A stretch of 26,274 nucleotides of DNA from Fimbriimonas sp. (GTDB lineage: Bacteria; Armatimonadota; Fimbriimonadia; Fimbriimonadales; Fimbriimonadaceae), in NCBI GenBank assembly GCA_030447945.1, contig JAUJNV010000031.1, positions 1-26,274 of the forward strand. The letters run 5' to 3'. The notes beneath the pieces are model-generated. The model did not search any database. It had not been told where the DNA came from and worked only from the letters and a program-made list of their open reading frames with translations. Position numbers and translations under genes: made by a program. Positions within the stretch are counted from its first letter, which is position 1. Each line of letters begins with the position of its first letter. Shown piece by piece: positions 1 to 7,763 of the stretch.

Positions 1-1
1 G

Positions 2-1303
2 GACATCCTGGAGCCCGGCGACCACGGTTCCACCTTCGGCGGCAACCCTCTCTCCTGCGCCGCCGCCCTCGCCGTGATCGAGACGATCGACCACGGCGGC
101 GTGCTGGAGAACGTGCGCCGGGTCGGCGCGTTCCTGGAGGAGGGGCTCAAGAGCCTAGGCGGCCCAGTCGCCGAAGTGCGCGGCGAGGGTCTCATGCTGG
201 GCGTGGTCCTTGACCAGCCCATCGCCCGCGACGTCGTGCGCGCGTGCTTCGAGCGCCGGGTCATCCTCAACGCGACGGACGAGTTCACCCTCCGCCTCGT
301 CCCACCCCTCATCCTCACGGAAGAGCAGGCCTATAAGGCGCTCAGCACCCTCGCCGAAGTCCTAGGGGTTCCTGTTCCCTCCCGCCCCGCACCCCGCACC
401 CCACGCCCCACACCCGGCGCGCCGCGCCCCAAAGACTGCCTCTCCATCGACGACCTCTCGGTCGACGAGGCGGAGGAGATCCTGAACCTAGCGGCCTTCA
501 CGAAGAACCGCCGGCGGCTGGCGCCTTCGACGATTCAGGCCGTCGAGGGGCGTACGGTCGCGATGGTGTTCGAGAAGCCCTCGCTGCGCACCCGCGTCAC
601 CTTCGAGGCCGCGATCCGCGAGCTGGGTGGGCAGGCGATCCACCTGGGCAAGGGAGATATCGGCATGGGCTCGCGCGAGTCCATCCAGGACGTCGCGAGC
701 AACCTCTCGCGCTGGTGCTCCATGATCGTCGCCCGCCTCTACTGGCACCGGGACATCTTGCAGCTCGCCGAGCACGCCGACGTACCCGTGATCAACGCCC
801 TCACGGAGCACGAGCACCCCTGCCAGGCCCTCGCCGACCTTTTGACGGTCCGCGAGACGTTCGGCGCGGAGAAGGTGAAGATCGCCTACGTGGGGGACGG
901 CAACAACGTCGCCCGCTCCCTCGCCAAGCTCGCCGCCCGCTTAGGGCACCCGATGACGATCGTGGGGCCGGAGAACTTCGGTTTGGAGGCCATCGAGGGC
1001 GTCGAGCAGACGAGCGACCCGGAGGAGGGCCTGCGCGGCGCGCAGGTCGTCTACACCGATGTCTGGGTATCCATGGGGGACGAGCGGGAGCAGGAGCAGC
1101 GCCTGCGCGTCTTCGAGCCGTACCAGGTGGACTCCCGCCTGATGGAGCTCGCCGATCCCGGCGCCATCTTCCTCCACTGCCTCCCCGCCCGCCGCGGACT
1201 CGAGGTCACCGACGAAGTCATCGACGGCCCCCAGAGCCGCGTCATCGACCAAGCCGAAAACCGTCTGCACGCACAGCGGGCGCTCCTTCAGCGGATGATG
1301 TAG
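2..1303 (+). CDS. argD-argF: ArgD-ArgF fusion: acetylornithine aminotransferase (C-terminal part) joined to ornithine carbamoyltransferase
   Basis: The reading frame is open from base 2, so the N-terminus lies outside the window. The first ~120 residues are the end of a class III PLP aminotransferase: GSTFGGNPLSCAAALAV is the strand-helix region after the PLP lysine of ArgD, and RGEGLMLGVVL with LRLVPPLILTEEQ is the usual ArgD C-terminus. A Pro/Arg-rich linker (about window residues 123-144) follows, then a complete ornithine carbamoyltransferase with the carbamoyl-phosphate motif EKPSLRTRVTFE, HPCQALADLLT, the ornithine-binding VSMGDE and the catalytic HCLPARRG. There is no stop or frameshift between the halves. 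The two enzymes act on either side of deacetylation in arginine synthesis (N-acetylornithine formation; citrulline from ornithine). Domain calls are firm. That they work as one polypeptide is inferred from the open frame. Confidence 0.93.
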   Translation, partial: DILEPGDHGSTFGGNPLSCAAALAVIETIDHGGVLENVRRVGAFLEEGLKSLGGPVAEVRGEGLMLGVVLDQPIARDVVRACFERRVILNATDEFTLRLVPPLILTEEQAYKALSTLAEVLGVPVPSRPAPRTPRPTPGAPRPKDCLSIDDLSVDEAEEILNLAAFTKNRRRLAPSTIQAVEGRTVAMVFEKPSLRTRVTFEAAIRELGGQAIHLGKGDIGMGSRESIQDVASNLSRWCSMIVARLYWHRDILQLAEHADVPVINALTEHEHPCQALADLLTVRETFGAEKVKIAYVGDGNNVARSLAKLAARLGHPMTIVGPENFGLEAIEGVEQTSDPEEGLRGAQVVYTDVWVSMGDEREQEQRLRVFEPYQVDSRLMELADPGAIFLHCLPARRGLEVTDEVIDGPQSRVIDQAENRLHAQRALLQRMM

Positions 1304-1447
1304 TTAGGGGGTGGTGGGTAGTGGGTGGTGAGTGGTCGTCCGGAACGGAGTCAAGGACACCGGACCTCCACCGAGTGCTTATGGCCATGCGCCGACCACC
1401 ACGGGCAGGAACGACCACCCACCACCCACTACCCACCACCCCCTAAC
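1303..1447. repeat. Heptamer-array inverted repeat A (37-bp arms)
   Basis: The left arm 1303-1339 and right arm 1411-1447 are reverse complements over 37 bp with a single mismatch, around a 71-bp loop. Each arm is itself a run of 7-bp units of the form GGGTGGT with variants GGGTAGT and GAGTGGT. The left arm starts on the last base of the ArgD-ArgF stop codon. The element fills the gap between two convergent genes, and its RNA would fold into a long hairpin from either strand. Confidence 0.85.
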
Positions 1448-1459
1448 TACAAGCAGAAA

Positions 1460-1478
1460 GGCCCCGCGACGCGGGGCC
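1460..1478 (-). terminator. Intrinsic terminator of the YARHG gene
   Basis: GGCCCCGC (1460-1467) and GCGGGGCC (1471-1478) form a perfect 8-bp stem with a 3-base loop. Read on the minus strand it lies 14 bp past the stop of the YARHG gene and is followed by TTTCTGCTTG. The U-tract is short and interrupted, so efficiency is uncertain. Confidence 0.65.
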
Positions 1479-1491
1479 GAGGGTCGGCCTA

Positions 1492-2643
1492 TCACCCTTC
1501 GGCGAGGTCGAACTGCGTTTGGCCCTGGGCGACGGCCTTGGCGAGGAAGGCCATGTTTTGTCGCTCGATCTTCGTCAGCAGCGAGGAGCGGTAGCGCGGA
1601 TTGGGCTTGTACCACGGCATGCTGGAGAAGTAGCTCCGCAGGAAGCGGTCCTTGAAGGGGCTGCCGTGGCGCGCGGGGATCTCGTGCATCAGCTTGCGCA
1701 GGTCCTCGACGTAGAGGCCGCGCAAGAGGTCGCGCTTGATCGGCGCGCGGGAAATGTCGTCGTGCAGCCGCTTCTCCACCTGAAGAATGGTCGCCACGTT
1801 GCGCGCGTCCATCGCGCTGAGCTTCGGCGCCTTCCCCCGCGGCAGGGGCTTGTACCACTCGAAGCCCTCGAAAAACTCCGCGAGCCAGGGCGTCCGGAAG
1901 CGGTGCCCCCGCAGCGCGTAAAACCAGTTGCGCGCGAGGCGCAGATCGTACAGCGACATCCCCTTGAGCTGCGACGCGGAGAGCGGCGCGCTCTCGAACG
2001 CCTCCATGTCGGACGGCTGGAGCTGCGATTGTCGGAGCTTCTTTTGCTGCCGGTCGAAGAGGGCGAGGTTCGCCCGCTCGAATTCATTGAGGCTCTTGGG
2101 GTCGTATTTCGCCGACGGCCGGTACCAGTAGCGCTCCTCGAAGTATTTCTGGAGCATCGGCTCGTTCGGGAAGCGTCGTCCGTGGATCGCCTGAATTTCC
2201 GCGCGCATGATGCGCAGCTCGGTCAGGCCGGTGAAGTCGGGATCCACCCGGTCGGCCGGAATCCTCTTCTTGCGCCAGAATCGCAGGTCGCCCGGCTGGA
2301 CGTGGTCGTGATCCTCCGCCTCGGCTTCGCGAATGAGGTCCAGATTGGCCCGCTCGGTAGGCGTGAGGACGGCGTTCGTGAAGCGCCGGTTGGGGCGGTA
2401 CCAGGATCGGGTCTCCAGGTAATCCTGGATGTCCCGGTCCTTGAAGATCCGGCCCCGCTTTCCGAACACGATTCCCCGAAGGAACGCGAGATCGTCCAGC
2501 ATGAGGCCGTCGAGGTCCTTGCTCTGCAGCCGCGTCTTCTTGAAGTCGATCTTCTCTAGTCGCTCCAGATCGAAGCCTTGGGCGAAAGGGGCGCAAGCGA
2601 GCAGGGAGGCTAGGAGAAGGGGGAGCTTGGCAAAGGGTCTCAT
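1492..2643 (-). CDS. Secreted protein with four tandem YARHG domains
   Basis: The 383-residue product starts with a signal sequence (MRPFAKLPLLLASLLACAPF). Cleavage may follow AQG at 23, or LLAC may act as a weak lipobox. The rest is four copies of one unit with WYRP/WYKP at residues about 81, 163, 243 and 324, a regular period near 81. Each copy has the YARHG-family layout: L-x-x-(I/F)-x-(A)-(R/H)-x-G-(R/H)-x-F, then a short helix, W-Y-(R/K)-P-x-x-x-(F/Y), and L(T/N)xxExxN. Copy 4 has ARHGSPFKDRFLRSYF, the closest to consensus. YARHG domains are extracellular modules of unknown biochemical function, usually single and C-terminal. The ATG at 2643 has no clear ribosome site, but a TATAAT lies 27 bp upstream. 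Confidence 0.88.
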   Translation of the reverse strand: MRPFAKLPLLLASLLACAPFAQGFDLERLEKIDFKKTRLQSKDLDGLMLDDLAFLRGIVFGKRGRIFKDRDIQDYLETRSWYRPNRRFTNAVLTPTERANLDLIREAEAEDHDHVQPGDLRFWRKKRIPADRVDPDFTGLTELRIMRAEIQAIHGRRFPNEPMLQKYFEERYWYRPSAKYDPKSLNEFERANLALFDRQQKKLRQSQLQPSDMEAFESAPLSASQLKGMSLYDLRLARNWFYALRGHRFRTPWLAEFFEGFEWYKPLPRGKAPKLSAMDARNVATILQVEKRLHDDISRAPIKRDLLRGLYVEDLRKLMHEIPARHGSPFKDRFLRSYFSSMPWYKPNPRYRSSLLTKIERQNMAFLAKAVAQGQTQFDLAEG

Positions 2644-2669
2644 TGTAGATTCAGGCGTTAGTACGTGAC

Positions 2670-2689
2670 ATTATACGAACATCTTGTTC
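2670..2689 (-). promoter_or_regulatory. Promoter -10 and adjoining dyad upstream of the YARHG gene
   Basis: On the minus strand a perfect TATAAT (2670-2675) lies 27 bp before the ATG. Immediately upstream of it is the dyad GAACA-N3-TGTTC (2677-2689), in the -10/-35 spacer where a repressor could sit. No good -35 hexamer is visible. Confidence 0.45.
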
Positions 2690-2769
2690 AACCACTACAC
2701 GTCTTTTCAGCTATTTATGCGGCTTTCCCGCGACTCTCTATCCGCCGGCTCGGAGCTCGTCTTGGAATG

Positions 2770-3005
2770 GGGATAAAGGTGCGGGCCGGCGGCGTCCGGC
2801 TTAGGGCACAATAGGGCCGCTCGCGGGGGTCTCGCCGTCTGGGGTGGGGCCTTCTAGGTGGGGGAAGTCCGGTCAAATTCCGGCGCTGTGCCGCAGCGGT
2901 AGTGCAGGTTGAAGGTTGAAGGTTGCAGGTTGAAGATCGGGATAATCCCCAATCTAAAATCTGAAGTCTAAATTCTGAAATCGGCAGAGCCCGAATGCCC
3001 GCTCC
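2770..3005 (+). ncRNA. Cobalamin riboswitch aptamer, peripheral arm replaced by heptamer arrays
   Basis: The conserved core is readable: GGGGAAG at 2861-2867; a P4 hairpin CCGG/CCGG (2869-2872 with 2880-2883) closing the loop GGTCAAATTCC, close to the family GGTGAAAATCC; a P5 hairpin CGCTG/CAGCG (2884-2888 with 2894-2898) followed by GGTAGT; and the 3' B12-box-like AGCCCGAATGCCCGC (2988-3002). P1 can form between GCGGGC (2781-2786) and GCCCGC (2997-3002). Between core and B12 box, where class I aptamers carry their P8-P12 arm, lie two 7-bp arrays instead, and no canonical GCCACTG/GGAAGG arm is seen. The downstream gene is a pseudopilin, not a B12 gene. Confidence 0.75.
2904..2982 (+). repeat. 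Heptamer arrays B1 and B2 inside the riboswitch
   Basis: B1 (2904-2935) is four to five units of GAAGGTT/GCAGGTT. B2 (2951-2982) is four and a half units of AATCTRA (AATCTAA, AATCTGA, AGTCTAA, ATTCTGA, AATC). Between them GATCGGG and CCCCAATC can form a small hairpin. Both arrays have a 7-bp period but unrelated unit sequences. Confidence 0.85.
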
Positions 3006-3066
3006 GCGAGGGATATGCGGGAGCTGTCGCCTACGAGCATTAGGCGCGCAGGAGCGGGCGCCCTTT
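2997..3066 (+). promoter_or_regulatory. Riboswitch expression platform with terminator-like stem
   Basis: GCCCGCTCC (2997-3005) pairs perfectly with GGAGCGGGC (3051-3059), followed within four bases by TTTTT (3064-3068). The left strand is the same segment that closes aptamer P1, and its GCTCC can also pair with GGAGC at 3020-3024, so the folds exclude one another. This is the expected form of a transcriptional switch. Whether ligand turns it on or off cannot be settled by eye, since GGCGC/GCGCC (3043-3047 with 3058-3062) offers a second, weaker terminator. Confidence 0.55.
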
Positions 3067-3148
3067 TTGCGGTCCGTCCTCTCCTCCGCAACACTGCCGA
3101 CGACGGCCTCTCGCCTTGGCGCGCCCGAAGCGCGCGGGAGGACCGAAA

Positions 3149-3913
3149 ATGAACGACGTCAAGAGGGGTTTCACCCTCATCGAGCTGTTAGTCGTGATCG
3201 CGATCATCGCGATCCTCGCCGCCATCCTGTTCCCCGTCTTCGCCCAGGCGAAGGAGGCCGCGAAGAAGACGGCCTGTCTCTCCAACCTCAAGCAGATCGG
3301 CCTCGCCTGGACGATGTACAACGGCGACCACGACGACACCATGATGCGCATCGCCATCCCCCAGGGCGCGGGCAAGACCGCCTACTGGTGGGGAAGCTGG
3401 GACGGCACGACCCTGCGGGCCTCGGAGGGCCTTTTGCATCCCTACACCAAGAGCGAGGGGATCCAGGCGGACCCCTCCTTCCGCAACGACTTGCGCAAGT
3501 CCCTCGGCCAGACCGGGTACGGCTACAACTACGGCTACCTGGCCCCCTCCCGATTTGGAGGGCCGCCGGACTACGCCGAGACGCCGGTTGCTGTCAACTA
3601 CAGCGCGATCGGCGACGTCGCGGGGACCGCCGCCTTCGCCTGCACCGCCGGCATGGGCTACTCCTCGCCCCCGAAGATCGAGGCCAACGCCTACCTTGAG
3701 CCTCCGTCCAGCGAGTTCCCCACCTTCCACGGCCGTCACGGCGGTGTGGGCAACGTCCTGTGGTGCGACGGCCATGCCAAGTCCCGCCGCCCCGTCCTGC
3801 GCACGGGCACCTTCGGCTACGGCTACAACGCGAAGGACTTCAACCCCCAGAACTTGGGCGAACTCGACGGTGACGGCGACCTGAAGACGGACGACCTGCT
3901 GGATCTCTTCTAG
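3149..3913 (+). CDS. H-X9-DG type pseudopilin (type II secretion/type IV pilus-like)
   Basis: The 254-residue protein begins [19 protein letters not shown]: a short basic leader cut by prepilin peptidase after Gly7, then the hydrophobic spine with Glu at mature position 5. [19 protein letters not shown] is the usual start of the DUF1559/SBP_bac_10-like globular part. Near the C-terminus [14 protein letters not shown] gives the signature H, nine residues, DG. The ATG at 3149 is preferred over an upstream TTG because GGGAGGA lies 7 bases before it and the leader then has the right length. Such proteins are abundant in Armatimonadota and planctomycetes; they sit in the inner membrane and are thought to form pseudopili, with individual roles unknown. 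The cobalamin riboswitch lies directly upstream. Confidence 0.9.
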   Translation: MNDVKRGFTLIELLVVIAIIAILAAILFPVFAQAKEAAKKTACLSNLKQIGLAWTMYNGDHDDTMMRIAIPQGAGKTAYWWGSWDGTTLRASEGLLHPYTKSEGIQADPSFRNDLRKSLGQTGYGYNYGYLAPSRFGGPPDYAETPVAVNYSAIGDVAGTAAFACTAGMGYSSPPKIEANAYLEPPSSEFPTFHGRHGGVGNVLWCDGHAKSRRPVLRTGTFGYGYNAKDFNPQNLGELDGDGDLKTDDLLDLF

Positions 3914-4034
3914 GGTTGAAGGTTGAAGGTTGAAGGTTACAGGTTGAAAGCTGAAGGAGCTTCCTCCGGCTTGTAACCTTTAACCTTCAACCTCCCCGCC
4001 CGGCTTGCAACCTTTCACCTTCAACCTGTAACCT
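3914..4034. repeat. Heptamer array C, facing arms between pseudopilin and oxidoreductase
   Basis: The array starts on the first base after the pseudopilin stop. The left arm is five units GGTTGAA, GGTTGAA, GGTTGAA, GGTTACA, GGTTGAA (3914-3948). The right arm (about 3971-4034) has complementary TTCAACC, TTTAACC, TGTAACC units in two blocks. The arms can fold into a hairpin. The right end stops 8 bases before the next start codon. Confidence 0.85.
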
Positions 4035-4042
4035 TCCCCCAG

Positions 4043-5140
4043 ATGCAGCCACTACGCGTCGGGATCGTCGGGTGCGGGAATATCAGCGGGATCTACCTGA
4101 AGAACCTCCGCCGGTTCCGGAGCACGGACGTCGTCGCCGTCGCGGATCTCGATATCGGACGCGCTCAGGCCGCCGCCGACGAGTACGGCGTGCCGAGCGT
4201 TCTCTCCTCCGCCGCTCTGGTGGCGCATCCCGACGTCGAGCTGGTGCTGAACCTCACCATCCCCAAGGCTCACGCCTCCGTCGCCCTCGACGCGGTGCGG
4301 GCGGGCAAGCACGTCTACAACGAAAAGCCCCTCACCGTCGACCGCGGCGACGCCTCCATCCTGCTCCGCGAGGCGGCGCGCACCGGCGCGCTCGTCGGCG
4401 GCGCCCCCGACACCTTCCTCGGCGCGGGGCTCCAGGCTTGCCGCAAGGCGATCGACGATGGGCTCATTGGGGAGCCGGTGGCGGCGCAGGCGTTCATGAT
4501 GGGCCGGGGCCATGAGAGCTGGCACCCCTCGCCGGAGTTCTACTACGAGCAGGGCGGCGGGCCGATGCTCGATATGGGCCCCTACTACGTCACCGCCCTG
4601 ATCCACCTGCTGGGCGGCGTCCGCCGGGTCACCGGTTCCGCGCGGATCTCCTTTCCCACGCGCACCATTACGAGCCAGCCGAAGCACGGCAAGGTGGTCA
4701 CCGTCGAGACCCCCACCCACATCGTAGGCATCATGGACTTCGCCTCCGGCGCCATCGCCGAGATCACGACGAGCTTCGACGTGATGCACGCCGCCCTGCC
4801 CCCCATCACGGTATTCGGCTCCGAGGGCACCTTGGCCGTGCCGGACCCTAACGGCTTCGGAGGCCCCGTCCAAGTGAGGCGGCGAGGCGACGCCGAGTGG
4901 TCGGAGATCCCCCTAGAGCACGGCTTCGCGGACAACAGCCGCGGCCTAGGCGTGCTCGACATGGCCTACGCGGTCCGCACGGGCACCCCCCACCGCGCCA
5001 GCGGCGAGCTCGCCTACCACGCCCTCGAAGTTATGCACGCCTTCACCGACGCCTCCGAAGCCGGGCGGCACATCGAGCTCCAGAGCGAAGTCGAGCGCCC
5101 CCCGGCGATGGCGTTGGATCTGTATGCGGACGAGGGGTAG
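4043..5140 (+). CDS. Gfo/Idh/MocA family oxidoreductase
   Basis: This 365-residue protein has a Rossmann nucleotide-binding N-terminus (VGIVGCGNISGIYLKNL, GxGxxS), the family EKP motif in HVYNEKPLTVDR (catalytic Lys region, about residues 89-101), and the C-terminal substrate domain with GGGPMLDMGPYYVTALIHLLG, which supplies the conserved Asp and the His/Tyr area. The length is typical. Members oxidise or reduce sugar and cyclitol hydroxyls with NAD(P); the substrate cannot be told here. The ATG at 4043 has no Shine-Dalgarno, since the heptamer array ends just before it, but it gives the exact family N-terminus. No obvious pathway partners adjoin it. Confidence 0.93.
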   Translation: MQPLRVGIVGCGNISGIYLKNLRRFRSTDVVAVADLDIGRAQAAADEYGVPSVLSSAALVAHPDVELVLNLTIPKAHASVALDAVRAGKHVYNEKPLTVDRGDASILLREAARTGALVGGAPDTFLGAGLQACRKAIDDGLIGEPVAAQAFMMGRGHESWHPSPEFYYEQGGGPMLDMGPYYVTALIHLLGGVRRVTGSARISFPTRTITSQPKHGKVVTVETPTHIVGIMDFASGAIAEITTSFDVMHAALPPITVFGSEGTLAVPDPNGFGGPVQVRRRGDAEWSEIPLEHGFADNSRGLGVLDMAYAVRTGTPHRASGELAYHALEVMHAFTDASEAGRHIELQSEVERPPAMALDLYADEG

Positions 5141-5173
5141 GAGATAGCGGCTGAGTGGAGGCCGGAAGCCGGC

Positions 5174-5416
5174 TTAGAAGATGACGCTGGGACGCGTGGC
5201 GCCGTCGCCCTCGTGCCTCATGTCGAAAACCTGCTCCGTCTGGAGTGCTTCGCGGACGGAGTCCGTCACTGCGTTCAGAACCCGCTGCGATAAAAGTACG
5301 CTAGAGCAATCGCCGCCGAACGACCGGGTGTCGAGCGGCACCTCGATCTTGCAAAGAATCGCTCTCACTACCGCATCGGCCTCGGCCCGAAGTATAGCTG
5401 CTTGTTCGGCGTCCAC
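5174..5416 (-). CDS. Small hypothetical protein
   Basis: I do not recognise this 80-residue ORF. It is acidic and probably helical at the start (VDAEQAAILRAEADAVVRAI) and ends DGATRPSVIF. It looks more protein-like than the overlapping plus-strand frame. The start is uncertain: a GTG at 5416 follows GAAGG, but the frame stays open upstream without an ATG to about 5535, so this may be the tail of a broken longer gene. It converges on the oxidoreductase. A GCCGG-AAG-CCGGC hairpin (5161-5173) lies between them. Confidence 0.4.
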   Translation of the reverse strand: MDAEQAAILRAEADAVVRAILCKIEVPLDTRSFGGDCSSVLLSQRVLNAVTDSVREALQTEQVFDMRHEGDGATRPSVIF

Positions 5417-5523
5417 ACCTTCATGATACGCCCTCAGGGCACCGCCGCCAAAATGCCTACAGTGGGCACCAGGGCGTTCCGCCCGAAAGGAGAAGAGGGC
5501 GTCCTTCTGCCGTACACTTTGTT

Positions 5524-5542
5524 CTTGGGCAGGATGCCCAAG
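5524..5542. repeat. Short palindrome of the GGGCATCCTGCCC type
   Basis: CTTGGGCA and TGCCCAAG are perfect 8-bp arms around a 3-base GGA. On the other strand the core reads GGGCATCCTGCCC, the same core, arm length and loop as the palindrome at 18265-18283. It lies 13 bases before the next gene start. Confidence 0.7.
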
Positions 5543-5554
5543 CTACACGAGCCC

Positions 5555-7643
5555 ATGAATTATCCTCTCTCGACGTGACGTCCTGAAGGTCGGCGGAGCC
5601 GCTGCGCTCGCGCCGCTCGCCCAGACTGTCTCCGCCCTCGCTCCGCCGGAGGGAGGCTTCCACATTTGTGTACCTCACGGACACTCACGTCGCCCCCAAC
5701 CGCAACATCGAAGAGAACCGGGCGATGCTCCACGAGATGCGCGACACGATCCGCCGAGTTCGCCATCAACGGGGCGACGTCACGGACTACGGGTGGCCGG
5801 GCGAATACGACAACTACGACGCCCTCCCTGCGCGAGGTGCCCTTCAAGGTCCACGAGGTCCCCGGCAACCACGACGTGCGCTGGTCGCCCCACGGCGTCA
5901 AGATCTTCCGCGAGCGGGTCGGCCCCACCTACGCCTCGTTCGACCACAAGGGTTGCCACTTCGTGCTGCTCGACAGCACGGCAGCCCTCTCCCACTGGGG
6001 CCACTACGAGAGCGAGACGCTCCGCTGGCTGGAGAGGACCTGAAGAAGGTCCGGGCGGAAGGCGCCGGTGTTCATCACGACGCACCACTGGGTCGGCCGC
6101 GACAAGGTCATGATCGACAACGAGCGGGCGCTGCTGAAGGTCATCGAGCCGTACAACGTCAAGATCCTCCTGAACGGCCACGGCCATAGCGACCTCCTCT
6201 GGGAGTGGGGCGGGATGGCGGCCACGATGAACAAGGGGCTGTACCGGGGCTACGAAAAGGTCGAGGTCGATCCCGCTGGGGGCGAGGTGAGGCTGTCGCG
6301 CCGCACGACGCAAAGGCCCGATCAGAGGCTGCTGACGACCATTCTCGGACGCGCCCAAGGAGAAGCGGCGGATTTGCGCGGTCGGCGAGGTCGCGCCGAT
6401 GGTGGGCACGGCACTGCCCGTGTCCCGCCCGGCCCGGCGGAGGCGCGGTGGGACGGCGGAGCGTTCGCCCCGGTCGAGGCGGAGCCGTGCCGACAGTGGG
6501 CCTCGTTCCCGGGATCCACGTGCTCACCTTCGAAATCCGGAGGACGCCCGCCAGGAGACCTTCGAGATTCGGTCCGCGCGCCCGGTCCCCTGCGCCCGCG
6601 TTGGCGCCGAAGCTCACCGGCGGCGTGATGTCTGCCTGAAGCTCCAAGACGACGCGCTGTTCGTCTCCTGCATGGACGGTTCTGTCCACGCTCTGCGCCG
6701 CCGCGACGGCAAGCCCCTATGGCGGGCGAAGACGGGCGGCTACTGCCACTCCTCGCCGGTGCTCGCGGGCGCACGCTGATTGTCGGGAGCGCCGACACCC
6801 ACGTCCACGCCCTCGACGCGCGCTCGGGGAAGACCCGCTGGAAGGTGAAGACCGGCGGCCCCGTCTAGCCTCGGCCGCCGTGGCGGGCGGCATCGTGTGC
6901 ATCGCGTCCGGCGACGGGCGGATCTACGGACTCTCCTCGCGCGACGGGAAGGAGCGCTGCGCTTCGAGATGCCGAGGAGCAACACCCCCTTCGCCCAGAG
7001 CCATGCAGCACGAACACGGACGACGAGCGGTTCTACATCGCGTGGGACACACCTCTACGCCCTCGACGTCCGCACCGGAGCCCTCGTCTGGCGCAAGCCC
7101 TGCATGGAGCGGACCTTCGCCTTCTCCCCGGCCATCGGCGGCCCGGCGGTCGCGGACGGGCGCGTCTTCTGTCCCCGCGAACGGCAACGGCCTCTTCTGC
7201 TTCGACGGACGCACAGGCGAGCAGCTCTGGATGGTCCCCTCCCGGGCGACAAGTACGGCCACTCCTCGCCGAAAGTGCGCGACGGCAAGCTCTATGTGGG
7301 GTGCCTAGGCGATAAGGGCGAGGTCCGTTGCGTGTCGGTAGGCGGACAAAGAGTTTTTGGGCCAGCGCGACCGGCTCCGTCATCTACTGACTCCTCGCCC
7401 GCTCTCGGCGACGACTTCCTGGCGATCGGCTCTGCGGACTCGCTCCTCAACGTCCTTCTCCCTCGCCGACGGACGCATCGTCGCCCAGCACCGCATGCCC
7501 CCCGGCCACTTCCTCTCCACCCCCGCCGCCGGAGGCGGCGCGGGGTCTACGCGGCGACGTATTCGGATGAGGTGGTTGCTTTGGCGTTGGGCGTTAGGTG
7601 TTGGGCGTTGGGGCAGAGGGTTTTTCAGGTGTTCAGGTGTTAG
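5555..7643 (+). pseudogene. Tat-exported metallophosphoesterase with C-terminal PQQ-type beta-propeller repeats, frame-broken
   Basis: All pieces of one ~690-residue protein are present but spread over three frames. Order: Tat signal SRRDVLKVGGAAALAPLAQ (5561-5620, one base out of frame with the ATG at 5555); calcineurin-type motifs YLTDTH, GDVTDYGWPGEYDNYD, VPGNHDVRW, ITTHHW, LLNGHGHSDLLWEW; a linker resembling an Ig-like domain (about 6400-6620); then at least five propeller repeats marked by DGKPLWRAKTGG, SGKTRWKVKTGG, TGALVWRKP and TGEQLWMVP. Roughly a dozen single-base shifts separate them. The metal ligands survive, so the damage may be sequencing error rather than decay. The last readable frame runs into octamer array D, which supplies its final ~15 codons and stop. 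Confidence 0.8.
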
Positions 7644-7748
7644 GGTAAAGGGCAACGCCCAACGCCCAACGCCCAACGCCCAACGCCCAACGCCCAACGC
7701 CCAACGCCCAACGCCCGACGCCTAACGCCCAACGCCCAACGCCCAACG
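7581..7748. repeat. Octamer array D with facing arms
   Basis: The right arm (7653-7748) is twelve units of CAACGCCC with one or two variant units. The left arm (7581-7613) holds the complementary GTTGGGCG units. The spacer contains TTCAGGTG units, also spaced by 8. The left arm is read in frame as the end of the phosphoesterase/propeller gene, and the right arm stops 15 bases before the OsmC start. Confidence 0.9.
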
Positions 7749-7763
7749 CGGTAGCCTCCCCCC

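Noticed and set aside
1519..2559. 346-codon plus-strand ORF opposite the YARHG gene
   Set aside because: It is a GC-rich antisense shadow. It lacks domains, and the minus strand has a signal peptide and four clear repeats.
3116..3148. TTG start for the pseudopilin
   Set aside because: The ATG at 3149 has a proper ribosome site and gives a normal prepilin leader.
5181..5426. 81-codon plus-strand ORF opposite the small reverse ORF
   Set aside because: The reverse frame has the more protein-like composition; this one is Ser/Arg-rich shadow sequence.
5512..5525. Second LexA-like box (GTACAC followed by GTTC)
   Set aside because: Only one half-site matches the lexA dyad; the other arm is degenerate.
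7653..7748. CRISPR array
   Set aside because: The units are contiguous 8-bp repeats with no spacers and no cas genes nearby; the same holds for the other arrays.
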